Part shown: in pieces, positions 10,008 through 21,339 of the stretch | How the letters are laid out: the number at the start of each line of letters is the position of its first letter | Numbering within the stretch: the stretch's first letter is position 1 | From: Clusia tigrina | Taxonomy: Eukaryota > Arthropoda > Insecta > Diptera > Clusiidae | DNA length: 64,000 nucleotides | NCBI GenBank assembly: GCA_920105625.2 | Contig: OV050030.1 | Span: 423,579,240 to 423,643,239, forward strand | Direction of reading: 5' to 3' | The notes under the pieces: generated by a model | What the model saw: only the letters and a program-made list of their open reading frames with translations | What the model was told of the DNA's origin: nothing | Database searches by the model: none | Made by a program: the position numbers and the translations under genes

Positions 10008-12059
10008 TATTTGTTAAAAATGTGTATAAATGGTTGTTCTTTCTAATATTGATGACTTAACTAAATAAATCTCTGTTTTGCCACCCTGAATTTATAAGTA
10101 ACTTTGTCCATATTTGATCATAATATGTCCGTACTGACGAAAGGTTACCCGAAACCGGCTTTGGTGCCAGTAGAATTGAATGAAGTCCATCACTAAACGA
10201 GTCGATCATATCTTGGGGATTTAAGCGACTTCTCCAGATTCGTTATTGTAATATCATAAAATTTTCAATATTCCCGCTTTAAAGTCTGTTGTATAAGACT
10301 TATCTATGGAGTAGTTATGAACTCAACCACTTCTTCAGAGGCATACACAAAAATATGTCTTATTTCCAAAAGTCAATTTTTCTAATTGTGAAATATTAAA
10401 AATATTAGTTGGCATTTGAGGTGGGAAGTTCATTTTGAGAATAAGTCTTTGACTGATTGCTTGGAAAATCCAACTGTATCCAGAGCAAGACCATCGTTTA
10501 CGTCGCATGTTCTTCAGCTTCGCTCAACAGCAAGTCCATAATGGTCCCCCCTTTTGTTCTTTCTTTGTTCAGTGATGACTTTCAATTGTGCTCGAAGTTG
10601 TTTGCAAGTGTTCATGGCATTGAATGGTGCTTGACATAAAATGAACAAAAAAATCTTCTTGCAAAGAACAGTTTACGTTCTTCATATTCAAATTGAATGC
10701 TCGTATTAGAAAAAGTTCCACTAAATTTGTAAATTTAAATAGAAGAACTTTCGTAGCGAATTTAAATTCCTCTCTGTTAACCTTTTTATGTAAAATAGGT
10801 GCCATACTTGTGTTTTTTCCCTGCCAAAACGTGACAAACGTTCAACTGTCAAATGTCAAAACGGCAAAATAAATGCTCTCTAATTGATGAGGGCACGTCG
10901 TGGATGCCTCACTTTGGAAACTATGCGCTCCAGCTTCGACAAGCTTCGCTAATTTTTTACCACACATTTGAATGCTGAGCAATAAAATCACTGAACTTTG
11001 AACTTTCGCAACTGCAGCTCCGTCTGCTTTGCACCAGTTCAAGAGTGCTGCTGGAAGCATTTGCATCTGGCGCACAAATTACCAGCAAACAAAGTGCAAA
11101 CCGACACTCACAAATTCATTCGAGCGTTATGAGTAAAATGTGCTCAGAATTTTAATAGCTTCAAACTAAATTTGAAAGCAATAAAAACTTTTAACAGCAT
11201 AATTGAAAATTTTTAGAATGTTTGCTTTTCATTTAAAATTTTTATGATTAATATTTTTATTATTTTCTATTATTTTTTCAAAATAAACATCAGCACGAGT
11301 ATTTTTGTTGCAACAGTGGAATTTTTAAAATAATTGCATACAAACAAATCTACAAATTACATAATCAATTAGCCACAATTTGCTAAGAAACTCGGAACAC
11401 GGCAGCGAATCAGTTGTTAACATCTTCTTTTGGTTTATAGCCGCACACGCACATACGAGTACATAGCTGAATCGGTGGACAACAGTCACCGTTCGGTGGG
11501 AAAAACATTATTAATTAGCATATGAATCCGAGTGGCGTTGGCGGAATGCAAAAGCACGCCTCTTGGAACTGCACAGCACGCATAATTCTCGTTAGCGACA
11601 GTAGCAGATGCCGCAAGGCGCGTGGAAAATTCAAATTTACTGCAGTCGGGATGTAAGTGTGAGATATTTGTCAAACGATTTTCCGCTAAGGCGTGCGTCC
11701 ACGCAAATGAGGTGGGAAATTTGCAAACGTATGCCAGCATTTGCAATGCCTGCTGAAAATACACGAGTCGCTAAGGCAGAAGAAACACATATTACAGCCA
11801 CACGTTCAAGTATTTCCAATTTTGCTCAATTACGAGCGTTTTTGTGGCAGTCAAAATTTAAAGAGGGAAATTGATGCCAGCTGTGGACATACGTTTACTG
11901 TAGGAGAAAAGGAACCTTCCAAATTTAAAATCAGTGAATATTATACAGGCATATTGACGGCTTCATTACGCAAAGAGAAGAAACGCAACAGACATCCTTA
12001 AAATTATAAATTGGTCGTATGAGCAGTTCTTTGGATGCACAGTTTGTGAAAGAACTAAA
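10008..12059. other. Gene-free interval
   Basis: No gene recognised. Blocks at about 10810-11110 and 11390-11900 are compositionally richer and repeat-free, the kind of stretch that could be conserved noncoding DNA. The small open frames there have no domain and overlap one another on both strands. Confidence 0.35.
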
Positions 12060-13150
12060 GCGAGATCAAATGTTTCCTTCATTGAAATTTGTTGAATTTT
12101 ATTAGAATCAAGCTATTATTTCCTTCGTAATCAAAACGAATTGTTATATAGGGCAAAATATCATACAATGAGTTACATTTGTTTATGCAAGGTTGAGGAA
12201 CACAACATTTATATCAAATTACTACTATACGAACGATAACCAACCAGAATGCTGAAAATAATTCTCCCATATACTGGCGGAACTTCCACCGACCAAGGTT
12301 AATAGCTGTGTTTAACTGCAGCAGATTTGAAACTTCCAAAATGACTGAACTTCCATCGCACTTACCATGAATCGTTATATAGAGCAAACGTCTATATAAA
12401 GAGTTCTCAGGAGGACTGTATTTGAACTGCTCCTACAAGGTAACAGATCACAATCTTAAGTCCAAGCAATTCTATAAGAACGATAGCCAACTAGAATGCT
12501 GAAAATTATTTTCACCATATACTGAGGGAGCATCCGTTGACCAAGGGTAATGAGTATGTTTGACTGCAGCAGATTTGAAACTTCCAACGTGAAACATCAT
12601 CAAATGTTTCCTTCATTAAAATTGTCTGTGTTGTATTAGAAAGCAACCACACGTTCTTCCGTACTCACAACGAATTGTTATATAGGGCAAACTATCAAAT
12701 ATGGAGTTCTCATGAGGACTGTATTATAACTGCTCATGCAAGGCTAAGGATCACCACCTTAAGTCAAAACACTACTATAAAAACGATAACCAACCAGAAT
12801 GCTGAAAATAATTCTCCCATATACTGGCGGAACTTCCACCGACCAAGGTTAATAGCTGTGTTTAACTGCAGCAGATTTGAAACTTCCAAAACGACTGAAC
12901 TTCCATCGAATATACTTACAACGAATCGTTATATAGGGCAAACGTCTATATAAAGAGTTCTCAGGAGGACTGTATTTGAACTGCTCAAACAAGGTTTAAG
13001 ATCACAACCCTTACCACAAATCATTACTATAGGAGGAATAGCCAACTAGAATGTTGAAAACTATTTCCCCACATACTCCTCTGAACATCCCCTGACCAAG
13101 AGTAATGATGGTGTTTAACTGCAGCAGGTTTGAAACTCCCAGAACATTAT
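12060..13150 (+). repeat. Satellite-like tandem array with dimeric higher-order structure
   Basis: Four diverged monomers of about 250-300 bp. The landmark 'gttatatag(g/a)gcaaa' recurs near 12141, 12376, 12676 and 12930, and 'ccaac(c/t)agaatg(c/t)tgaaaa' near 12240, 12488, 12790 and 13040. Monomers 1 and 3 are nearly identical across more than 100 bp, and 2 resembles 4, so the array is two A-B dimers of about 535-550 bp. Confidence 0.88.
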
Positions 13151-14035
13151 TAATAGCCTGTTAGCTGTTTCAGATATAATTTGTTGTATCAGAGGCAATT
13201 TTTCTTTGAACTTATTCTTGTCGTGGTGTAGAGTCGCATTAGCGAAAGTTCTGGAAAAGTTCTATCAATATTTGGATAAGCAGATGTGCGCATTATTGCC
13301 ACAACGCATTTTTCACACACTTACTGCAAATAAATCTTTTCAATAATGAGCCTCAACAAAAACAACCTACAATATCAATCAACCAAAGAATACAAACCTT
13401 AAATGATAGACCTTGTACACTGTATTTAGATTGCATTACATTTATTTTAAAGCGACCTAAAAGATATTTTGTGATGTTCCTATTTACTTAAAGAATGGCG
13501 ATAGTCTCATCTGTAGATCTTCTGCCAGGTTTATTTCAATTGTTTATTTTGTATTTTGGAGTGATCAAGTTCATAAAAGGATCTGATTCATATCCAAGCA
13601 ACATTTAAATTAAGGAGACTGAAATTTTATTGCTTTGTATTGTGCCAATAACTACGAGTATTCACTTATGAAGGACACTTACATTGCTCGTATATCTACG
13701 ATAGGATTCTAAGATAAGGAAGAAAACTTGTAAGCTGTAGTCATATTAAGAGTGGCTGCAAGCATTACAAACAGAAAACCAGTTTTGAAAGCAGAACTCA
13801 GGTTAGCCCCGACTTTGAGATGCCGTCTATGATATGCGTGCGAGTTTAAACCATGCCGAAGTGCACTACAATAAATTTGTATTCAAATACGTATCGTGAT
13901 TACGATAGTAGGATTTCAGAGTTGGTTATATTCGCGGGAGTTGTATCCTTCATTTGATCGACCCCCTTTCTTATGCTTTGTAGCGCCAATATACTTATTC
14001 ATATCAAATTTCTTCTATAAATTTTGTACAGGTCG
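13151..14035. other. Gene-free interval
   Basis: Nothing recognised. The last 150 bp may be the upstream part of the old repeat split by the LINE at 14047. Confidence 0.3.
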
Positions 14036-14046
14036 TAAGTTATAAA

Positions 14047-14796
14047 GCAGGAGCAGCTTTGCGCTCCCTGGATTCGGTTATTATCACCTCAAAAGCCGTC
14101 AAGAGCTGCCGCAAATCTTTAGACGAGATAGCTAAGCAGACCCGTCTGCATCTGTGCTGGGTTCCCGGTCACAGAGATATTCCAGGGAACTGCAAGGCGG
14201 ATGAATTTGCCCGTGAGGGTACTACCATACCGATGGAACCAGATAGGTCGAACTTCGGAATTCCTATTGCCACATGTAAGCTCTTAGTAAATACAATATC
14301 CTTAGGCAGAGCGGGCAGGCGCTGGTCTGAATTTTCAGGCTGAAAAATAGCTAGACAAACCTGGCCAGAGATAAATGTCAAGCGCTCTAAGGACCTACTG
14401 GCTCGAAATAGACAAAGCATAGATTCCGTGATTAGCGTCCTGACGGATACTGGACTCTAGGCACACACGGGTGTAGGCTGGGGATAGCCTCTAACCACTT
14501 CTGCAGGAGTTGCATGGACGAGGAGGAGGAAGAATCCATTGCTCACGTGAGCCATGGACTCTGATGCTGCACGTGTCCAGCTTTGTCCAGAAGGAGGCGC
14601 ACTTTCCTAGGCGACTACTTTCGGGACTCCTTGGGAGATATCTCAAAAAAAAAAGATTAGCTCCATCAACCGCCTCATTAAAAGCTCCAAATGGCTGGAC
14701 CTTTGAAAGGGATGGGACCTGTTGTCTCATGCGGTATCACAAAGGGTCAATGTTGGGCTAAGTGCTTGAGGTGGTTGCCTTACCTACCTACCTACC
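14047..14796 (+). mobile_element. 5'-truncated LINE with 11-bp target-site duplications
   Basis: Flanked by 'taagttataaa' at 14036-14046 and 14797-14807. The interior encodes the end of an RNase H domain ('LHLCWVPGHRDIPGNCKADE'), then after several stops a zinc knuckle 'FCRSCMDEEEEES', and ends in a (CCTA)n tail. The 3' 310 bp is nearly the same as 52792-53099, so both are one family. A small insertion near 14547-14562 disrupts the knuckle region. Confidence 0.9.
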
Positions 14797-14807
14797 TAAG
14801 TTATAAA

Positions 14808-15555
14808 AATATGTAAATAGTGGGCGTGCCTCTGAAAAACCCCTCTACTATTTTGTTTAGTGCTTTATGCTAATCGGCTCGCGGGAAAATTCGTTGATGA
14901 ATCTACTTTGGGACCTATTAATGATCTTTGGTTAATTGTGGGCGTGGCAGTAGTAGTATGGTGCCCTTATCTTGCACAAACACTAGAATAGATCCAATGT
15001 ACATTACTGCCATATATTCATACAACAGAATTAGGTTAATTTTAAGTTTATTCACGAAAATTCCTTATATGAAAAGTGGGCGTCTCCTTGATCTGATCAA
15101 TCCCATTTCTCGGATATGGCTTTATAATCCACATTCAGTTTCGCTTAAATAATTTCAAATTACACGTAAATATTTTATTGAACTTAAGTTATGAATATAT
15201 GTCAATAGTGGGCGTGGAAGTAAATATATACCGTCCCTATTTTGAATAGCGTCTATTATAATCCTCATCTCGATAACCGCGACCCTATACCATCTATTGC
15301 ACCGAAGTTATAGGCATTTTAAAAATGGTATCTTCATTTGCTTATATGGGAAGTGGGTTAGTGTTTGTCCAAATGGGTTCATACATCAATCTGGCTCTAT
15401 GTGTAGGTCGAGACTATTCTATTGCGAAGTTTCATTAAGTGTCTGAGCAAAAGTTGGCCACAGACGGGCATACAGACAGACGGATGAACACAATTACTCA
15501 GAAAGTGATTATTCTGATGTCCATAGCTAGGGACACCCCCTTCTGGTAGTTGAAA
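14808..15555. repeat. Old dispersed repeat with recurrent 'gtgggcg' blocks
   Basis: The phrase 'aatagtgggcgtg' or a close relative occurs near 14817, 14936, 15075 and 15207, separated by AT-rich spacers. The stretch ends with 'acagacgggcatacagacagacggatg'-type sequence, which is characteristic of abundant fly repeats. The LINE at 14047-14796 appears to have inserted into it. I cannot name the family. Confidence 0.45.
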
Positions 15556-17290
15556 AACAAGTCAGCCTCATAGCCTAGTCTACCCTTTTTCCCCGTTAGA
15601 CTACAAGACATCTTTTATTCAAATATTAAACTATGCGAATGCAAATAATGCCGCCGTGTGTTTCTGGAACCATACTCGTATATGACTATATGGTTCTCAA
15701 TATACTATGGCTGGAGCAATGTGGAAACGCTGAAAAGGTTCATTTGTCCTTTATCATGTATATCATTTTGTTAGCTATATATTTGGTACGAAGAATACTT
15801 TTGGACGACATATCGCAGGGTATGTTCCGTCCAAACAAATCATGATAGTTACAAAAACTGTGTATACGAGTATGAGAAGCAGCAGATGCAAACTATGAAA
15901 TTAGATTACCCTAAACAAGTCTATCCAACTACACTCGAATAGCGTCTGAACTACTTACGAGTATTTGCAACCATGAACTAAATTTTTGCTTCACTGCACA
16001 CCGGGAGTGCATTAAACTGGCATCAATTACAACAAAACTGACCATAAAAAAACTTGGAAAATTAACGAAGGGAAAATTGGCAATCAACACATGGCAAGTT
16101 TATGGACCACAATCAAATCGATCTACGGATGGAGACAACAGTAGTCAATTCGCCTTAAATTTGTATCAATGAAAGATACTGAAGGAGGATGAGTTACTTG
16201 CGAGAGGATTATAAATAAATTTGGAATGCCACACAAATTTAGTTCGCAGCGATTCGCATACTGTTTTACTGAATTACCCAATCCCATCTAGGTTTGCAGG
16301 ACTTTTGGTACTAGTAGCTCTGATTCCTTTATAAAGTATGAGTAGGCGAGAAGAGAGTCCATATGAACAATAATAAGAGAGTCCATATGAACAATAATCG
16401 TGACAGATACAAATTTTTTAGATCCAAAGTCACTCTCAGCACACAAACCTGAAATAAATCGAACTCCTGTCGTAATAAGCAGTGAGGAATAGAGAACTCA
16501 TAGTTTTACATTTAAACCAAAGTGATGGATATTCGACAAATTGTGAACACGAGGTAGGTACTCAATGAAAGGTTTCCAATTCCTGGTTGTTCGTTAGTGT
16601 ATCGATTCTCTTCTGTGAAATCATTAAGTGAAAAACTTTCTTAGCGTTTAGATCGACACAAGAAATTTTTATATTATTAACTCGATTCTTATTATCCTTG
16701 TTTAAAATATGTTGAATAATATGTTAAATAAATATATAATAAATAATATAATAATATATCATAAGTTGTTGCATTTCGTTAGATTTCGAGTTGTTCCACA
16801 TACTATTTTCATTAGAAATGTAATCAATTTGGAGGCCCAGAAAGGACAAAACTATTGTAGCATTTTCAAAGAAGGAAATGCTCGGTAAGACGCCTGATCA
16901 TCATATAAAATACATTTTAAGGTGTTGTTCAAATGTTTTTGTATAACAAAAATCCGAGACTTTATGAAAATCCACTTCATAGCGGTCTCATACAACTGGG
17001 ATCGAAACCCTGATTCAAAGTCTTTGTAGGCAAATACAACTTCACTCACTTCTGATGCTTTTTCAAAGAAATGAACTGCGCGGATTTTTATACTTATCCG
17101 GTAACTGGTTATTTTGTATGCTGGTATACGCTAATAATAAATCATTATAAGACATCTCAATCCACAACATAGTGGTATTACTCTACCTGGTGATGCAAAT
17201 ACGGAGAATGAAACATTCAATATGAGTGGTTCAAAATTCGCAAAGGCTTTCCACACAGTGGAGTTGGGGAAGAGGAGAGAAGGAGCGCCC
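15556..17290. other. Gene-free interval
   Basis: No domain-bearing frame. A 24-bp unit 'gagagtccatatgaacaataa' is duplicated in tandem at about 16351-16397. The rest is AT-rich with no recognised features. Confidence 0.35.
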
Positions 17291-17291
17291 C

Positions 17292-17750
17292 CAGTCTAAG
17301 TTTGTGATACCTGTCACAACGACTCAGTCTAAGTTTGTGATACCTGTCACAAATAACCAGTCTAAGTTTGTGATTTCTGTCACAAAGACCCAGTCTAAGT
17401 TTGTGATACCTGTCGCAACGACCCAGTCTAAGTTTGTGATACCTATCACAACGACCCAGTCTAAGTTTGTGATACCTGTCACAACGACCCAGTCTAAGTT
17501 TGTGGTACCTGTCACAGCGACCCACTCTTAGTTTGTGATACCTGTCACAGCGACCCACTCTTAGTTTGTGATACCTGTCACAACGACCCAGTCTAAGTTT
17601 GTGATACCTGTCACAACGACCCAGTCTAAGTTTGTGGTACCTGTCACAAATAACCTGTCTAAATTTGTGATTTCTGTCACAAATAACCTGTCTAAATTTG
17701 TGATTTCTGTCACAAAGACCCAGTCTAAGTTTGTGATTCCTGTCACACTT
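17292..17750 (+). repeat. 33-bp minisatellite, about 14 copies
   Basis: Unit 'cagtctaagtttgtgatacc' + 'tgtcacaacgacc' repeats at 17292, 17325, 17358 and on to about 17748. Variants include 'tttctgtcacaaagacc', 'aaataacc' and 'cactctta'. The unit contains an inverted pair GTGA...TCAC. Being 11 codons long and poor in stops, it opens long frames on both strands (KFVIPVTTTQS one way, ITNLDWVVVTG the other); these look like by-products of the repeat. Confidence 0.95.
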
Positions 17751-18965
17751 TTCTCTTATTGAACATTATTTTATCATATCGCTCGGCTTTATTCACATTT
17801 TATATAATTACAACTTGATTTTATTTATATACCAAAGCAAACACCATTAAAACGCATGATAGCCACACTGCCAGTGCTCTTGTTTCCTACTTATAATAAT
17901 AGAATTATTAATAATTCTGTTTCTAATTGTTAATAAAAAAAAGAGTTTATAAAGTAATTAAGTTTCAGTCAAAACCCAATTTGACTAATTCTTGATGCTG
18001 ATTCTATTCCTTAGAAAAGTTCGTATTGTTTTTTGACAGATATGAGCAATGCTCTCCAAGCCGCTTCTACCACCTCCACCACTATGGCTAGGTATATTCA
18101 ATGCGCTTTCTTTATAATTGACTCCTGAATTTAATAGCAGCAAGAGATGAAAACAAAATTTCTTAAGATCGCTTAGTCCAGCTGCACCACCAGGTATATT
18201 TATTTTTCTATGAATCTTCAATATGCTTGTAGTGAGCGTGCTTTGTTGGTAAATGGTCAAGTGGCAACTATTGTGTTGCAGTCTGTCAATTGATCTCACT
18301 TCAGATAAGAAGTAGCGCCACAAAGTATTGGTGTAGCCTCGTGTCGCAGACCGTTGCCAAATGAATGGACTCTAACCAGTCATAAATATGTGTTAAGAAA
18401 TTAAGTAAGGAATATTTTACTCGGTCGTGCTGACTACTACAAAGGCACTACAATATTAATATTAACTTAACCCGTTTTCTACCTCAACACTGTGAAACTT
18501 GTACAAGCAAGGATTCCAGTCGGGTCCACTTTAAGCACAGGTCATTGACATTTCTATTATAACATTTTCTTTGCCAATGTCTGGCTATAATCTTTGCTTT
18601 GTTTCTTTTTCCTATTTCCTTTATTATATTATATATCGTACAATACCTTCCAACCAGCTGGGAATGTTGCATCGACTATCGACTCATAACTATGGTTGCA
18701 TCGAGCCCAATGGTCGCATTGTGTATATGTCCGAACTGAAACACTGCTTCGAACCATGACCGCAAGTTTGATGAAGTTGGCTGCATGCAAACAGTTGCGA
18801 CAGTATGCGGCCTGCCACAACCGAGGGTACTGTTGAGAAGCCGGTATTAAGCCGAACATCGTTTGATGAATATTTTTGAAGTTTGTGGCTGCCCACATTT
18901 TTTTGCAAATCCCTCGAATCATCGCTTCAAAAATCGGAAAGGCATAAGTAAAAAATCATCTCTTA
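17751..18965. other. Gene-free interval
   Basis: No recognised gene or repeat. Several frames of 60-110 codons overlap on opposite strands with no domain. Confidence 0.3.
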
Positions 18966-18971
18966 TTTATT
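18966..18971 (-). terminator. Candidate polyadenylation signal for the Cpr47Ef-like gene
   Basis: AATAAA on the minus strand about 410 bp downstream of the stop codon. It is positional only; the region is AT-rich and chance is possible. Confidence 0.3.
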
Positions 18972-19380
18972 TTAGATAAATTCATTCATTTATTTGCTCA
19001 GGTTGATTTTTGTTTGATTGTTTGTTTTTGTTTTTATAATGAAAGAAAAAAACTTATATATTTATATACATTGAACAAAATTAGCATCTAATTAGGGCAG
19101 AATTTTTACACGTCGAATAATCACAAGAGCAAGTTGCACAAAAAAGGTCACTAGCCATATTAAAACAAAACGTAGAATGAAACAAAAAATACCTTATGTC
19201 ACTAGGAGCCTGGTTGGAAGATGCAGCATGGTTAAGTAGCAAGCGTTGGAAGAGTGGAAATAAATAAAGAGGATCTCAAATTACTGAAGAAGAGTACATC
19301 TTAGACCTACGAGTATTTGTGGCAGATTGTGTTGTAGAGAGAGTGTGTTTAGCAGGGCAATGCTTTCGATGGTCATGAGT

Positions 19381-21258
19381 CTAGTAATTGTAACCGGTTT
19401 GGGGATTGTATTCGCCATTCCCAGGCCGCCCGGCACTTGGTGGTATGTATTGTTGCCCGGGACCGCCTGCTCCTGAACCGCCTCGTCCTCCAGAGCCACC
19501 GCCGCTACCGGGTCCACCAACACCACCTCCAAAACCTCCTTTCCCGGCACCTCCGCCAAAACCTCCAGCCCCAGGACCACCAGGACCGCCGCCAAAACCT
19601 CCTGCACCAGCACCTCCCCGTCCAGCTCCACCGCCATAACCTCCGGCTCCGGCACCCCCTCCCGCACCGCCACGGCCTGCTCCGCCACCAAAGCCGCCTG
19701 CACCACCACTAGGGCCGCCAGCACCAGCACCACCGCCATAGCCTCCTGCACCACCGCTGGGTCCTCCAGCACCGGCACCGCCTCCAAAGCCTCCAGCGCC
19801 GGCACCACCACGGCCAGCGCCGCCTCCGTAACCACCAGCGCCAGCACCACCTCCCGCACTACCAGCACCACCACCAAAGCCTCCAGCGCCGGCACCACCA
19901 CGGCCAGCGCCGCCTCCGTAACCACCAGCGCCAGCACCACCTCCCGCACTACCAGCACCACCACCAAAGCCTCCGGCACCAGCACCACCTCGACCAGCAC
20001 CTCCGCCATAACCTCCAGCTCCAGCACCACCACCTGCGCTACCAGCTCCACCTCCAAAGCCTCCAGCTCCGGCACCACCACCTCGTCCAGCTCCGCCTCC
20101 ATAACCTCCAGCACCGGCACCGCCACCCACACTACCAGCACCACCACCTCGGCCTGCTCCGCCTCCATAACCTCCTGAACCAGCAGCACCACCTTGTCCG
20201 GCTCCACCACCATAACCTCCAGCTCCGGCACCACCACCCTGTCCAGCTCCACCACCGTAACCTCCAGCGCCACCACCGGGGCCTCCAGCACCAGCACCAC
20301 CACCAAAGCCTCCGGCACCAGCTCCACCTCGTCCAGCACCACCGCCATAGCCGCCAGCACCAGCACCGCCGCCCGCACCGCCATAATCTAAAGACAGGAA
20401 AATCCTATGTAACACTTCAAAGAGCATTAAAAGAGTTAAATGATCTTACTTCCAGCTCCGCCGGCACCAGAACCAGCGCCGCCACCATATCCACCCCTAC
20501 CGCCACTTGGACCACCAGGGCCGCTGGGACCACCTCCACCACCTGTGTAACCACCGCCAGGAGCTGCTGAAATTCCCTGCGCAGCCAGAGCCTTAGCAAT
20601 TGCCTCTGGAATTGGTGGGGGTGTCGGAATGGCATCGCCTGTCGGCTGGAAGCCGTTCTCGTCCGCAATATACGATATTTGGACCACTTGGCCATCGGGA
20701 CCTGTGTACGAATATTGTCCCATCACTGAAGCGATTTCATTTTCTGATCCCTTATTCTTAATGGTGCCTTCTTCCTGAGCCTTGATCCCGTTGCCGGTCT
20801 CGTAGTTGAAGCGATAGTTTCCATCTCCGTCGTTCTCATTTTCAAATGAAAGTATCGGAATTACCGGACCAGATGGCTGAGCAGGTCCTGTGGGTGGCCG
20901 CGCACCACCACCACCACCGCCACTACCTGGGAAACCTCCACCGCCGCCACCGCTAGGAGGTCCAAAGGGCCTACTGGGCCCACCTGCACCTGAGAAGCCA
21001 CCCAAGCCGTTGTTTCCGCCGGGTCCCTGCAAGCCGGGTCCACCGCCCGCACTGGCGGCGTTTGGTGGCGGAGGCAGATATTTGTTGTCTAGACGTGCGC
21101 CATGCGTCAGCGCCAGAAGCATCGCAAATAACGGCTGAAAGAACAACAAAAAAAGGAAAATTTATTAAGACAATTTATTAAGTTGTGATTGGGCATTTGG
21201 GAGTGGGAAGTGGAATTATATAAATAAATACTCGCAGCAATTTGTTTTTGCCTTTCAT
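19381..21258 (-). CDS. Cpr47Ef: RR-1 cuticular protein with long Gly-rich tail, Cpr47Ef-like
   Basis: Secreted chitin-binding protein of the cuticle. Exons on the minus strand are 21258-21232 (predicted), 21134-20450 and 20387-19381, with a 62-bp intron (GTAAGA...TTTAG) between the last two; total 572 residues, close to the roughly 600 of the fly protein. The predicted first exon reads MKGKNKLLR and joins in phase 0 to PLFAMLLALTHGA, forming a good signal peptide; its donor, GTATTT, is only fair. Residues about 30-95 are Gly/Pro rich. The RR-1 chitin-binding domain is at about 111-185 (GNYRFNYETGNGIK...YIADENGFQPTGDAIPTPPPIP). The remaining 330 or so residues are GGAGAGG(Y/F)GGGAGRGG-type repeats, ending YNPQTGYNY. 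Two adjacent 90-bp units (19786-19875, 19876-19965) are identical. Orientation is convergent with the Cpr47Ee-like gene. The second and third exons are firm; the first is a prediction. Confidence 0.9.
19500..20387 (-). repeat. Gly-rich coding repeat array in Cpr47Ef-like last exon
   Basis: GC-rich tandem coding repeat encoding blocks of GGAG, AGGYGGGAG and AGGFGGGAG. The overall period is 30 residues in the middle of the array (90 bp at 19786, 19876, 19966), with shorter sub-repeats. Such arrays make other frames artificially open on both strands; those are not genes. Confidence 0.9.
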
Positions 21259-21262
21259 GGGT

Positions 21263-21326
21263 CACTGACTCACTACCTCACTGCCTCACTGCCACACTGC
21301 CTCACTGCCTCACTGCCTCAGTGCAT
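21263..21326 (-). repeat. 8-bp tandem repeat upstream of the Cpr47Ef-like start
   Basis: Eight units of cactgcct or close variants (AGGCAGTG on the gene strand) lie between the TATA-like box and the predicted ATG. They would fall in the core promoter or 5' UTR. Confidence 0.85.
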
Positions 21327-21330
21327 CAGT

Positions 21331-21336
21331 CTTATA
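21331..21336 (-). promoter_or_regulatory. TATA-like box for the Cpr47Ef-like gene
   Basis: TATAAG on the minus strand about 75 bp upstream of the predicted ATG. Initiator-like words in reach are GCAGTG, repeated in the 8-bp array, and TCAGTG near 21265-21270. Spacing to the first is right for a TATA promoter; no direct evidence of use. Confidence 0.4.
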
Positions 21337-21339
21337 GTG

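Noticed and set aside
17217..17762. Repetitive protein on either strand (KFVIPVTTTQS or ITNLDWVVVTG repeats)
   Set aside because: Produced by a 33-bp minisatellite; no initiation context, signal sequence or flanking coding sequence.
19406..19712. Pro-rich and His/Leu-rich plus-strand frames
   Set aside because: Antisense shadows of the same Gly-rich exon with no splice or domain support.
19281..20384. Long open minus-strand frame of 367 codons rich in Val, Leu and Glu
   Set aside because: It is a shifted frame of the Gly-rich tail of the Cpr47Ef-like exon; the repeat structure keeps it open, and the Gly frame continues the RR-1 domain after correct splicing.
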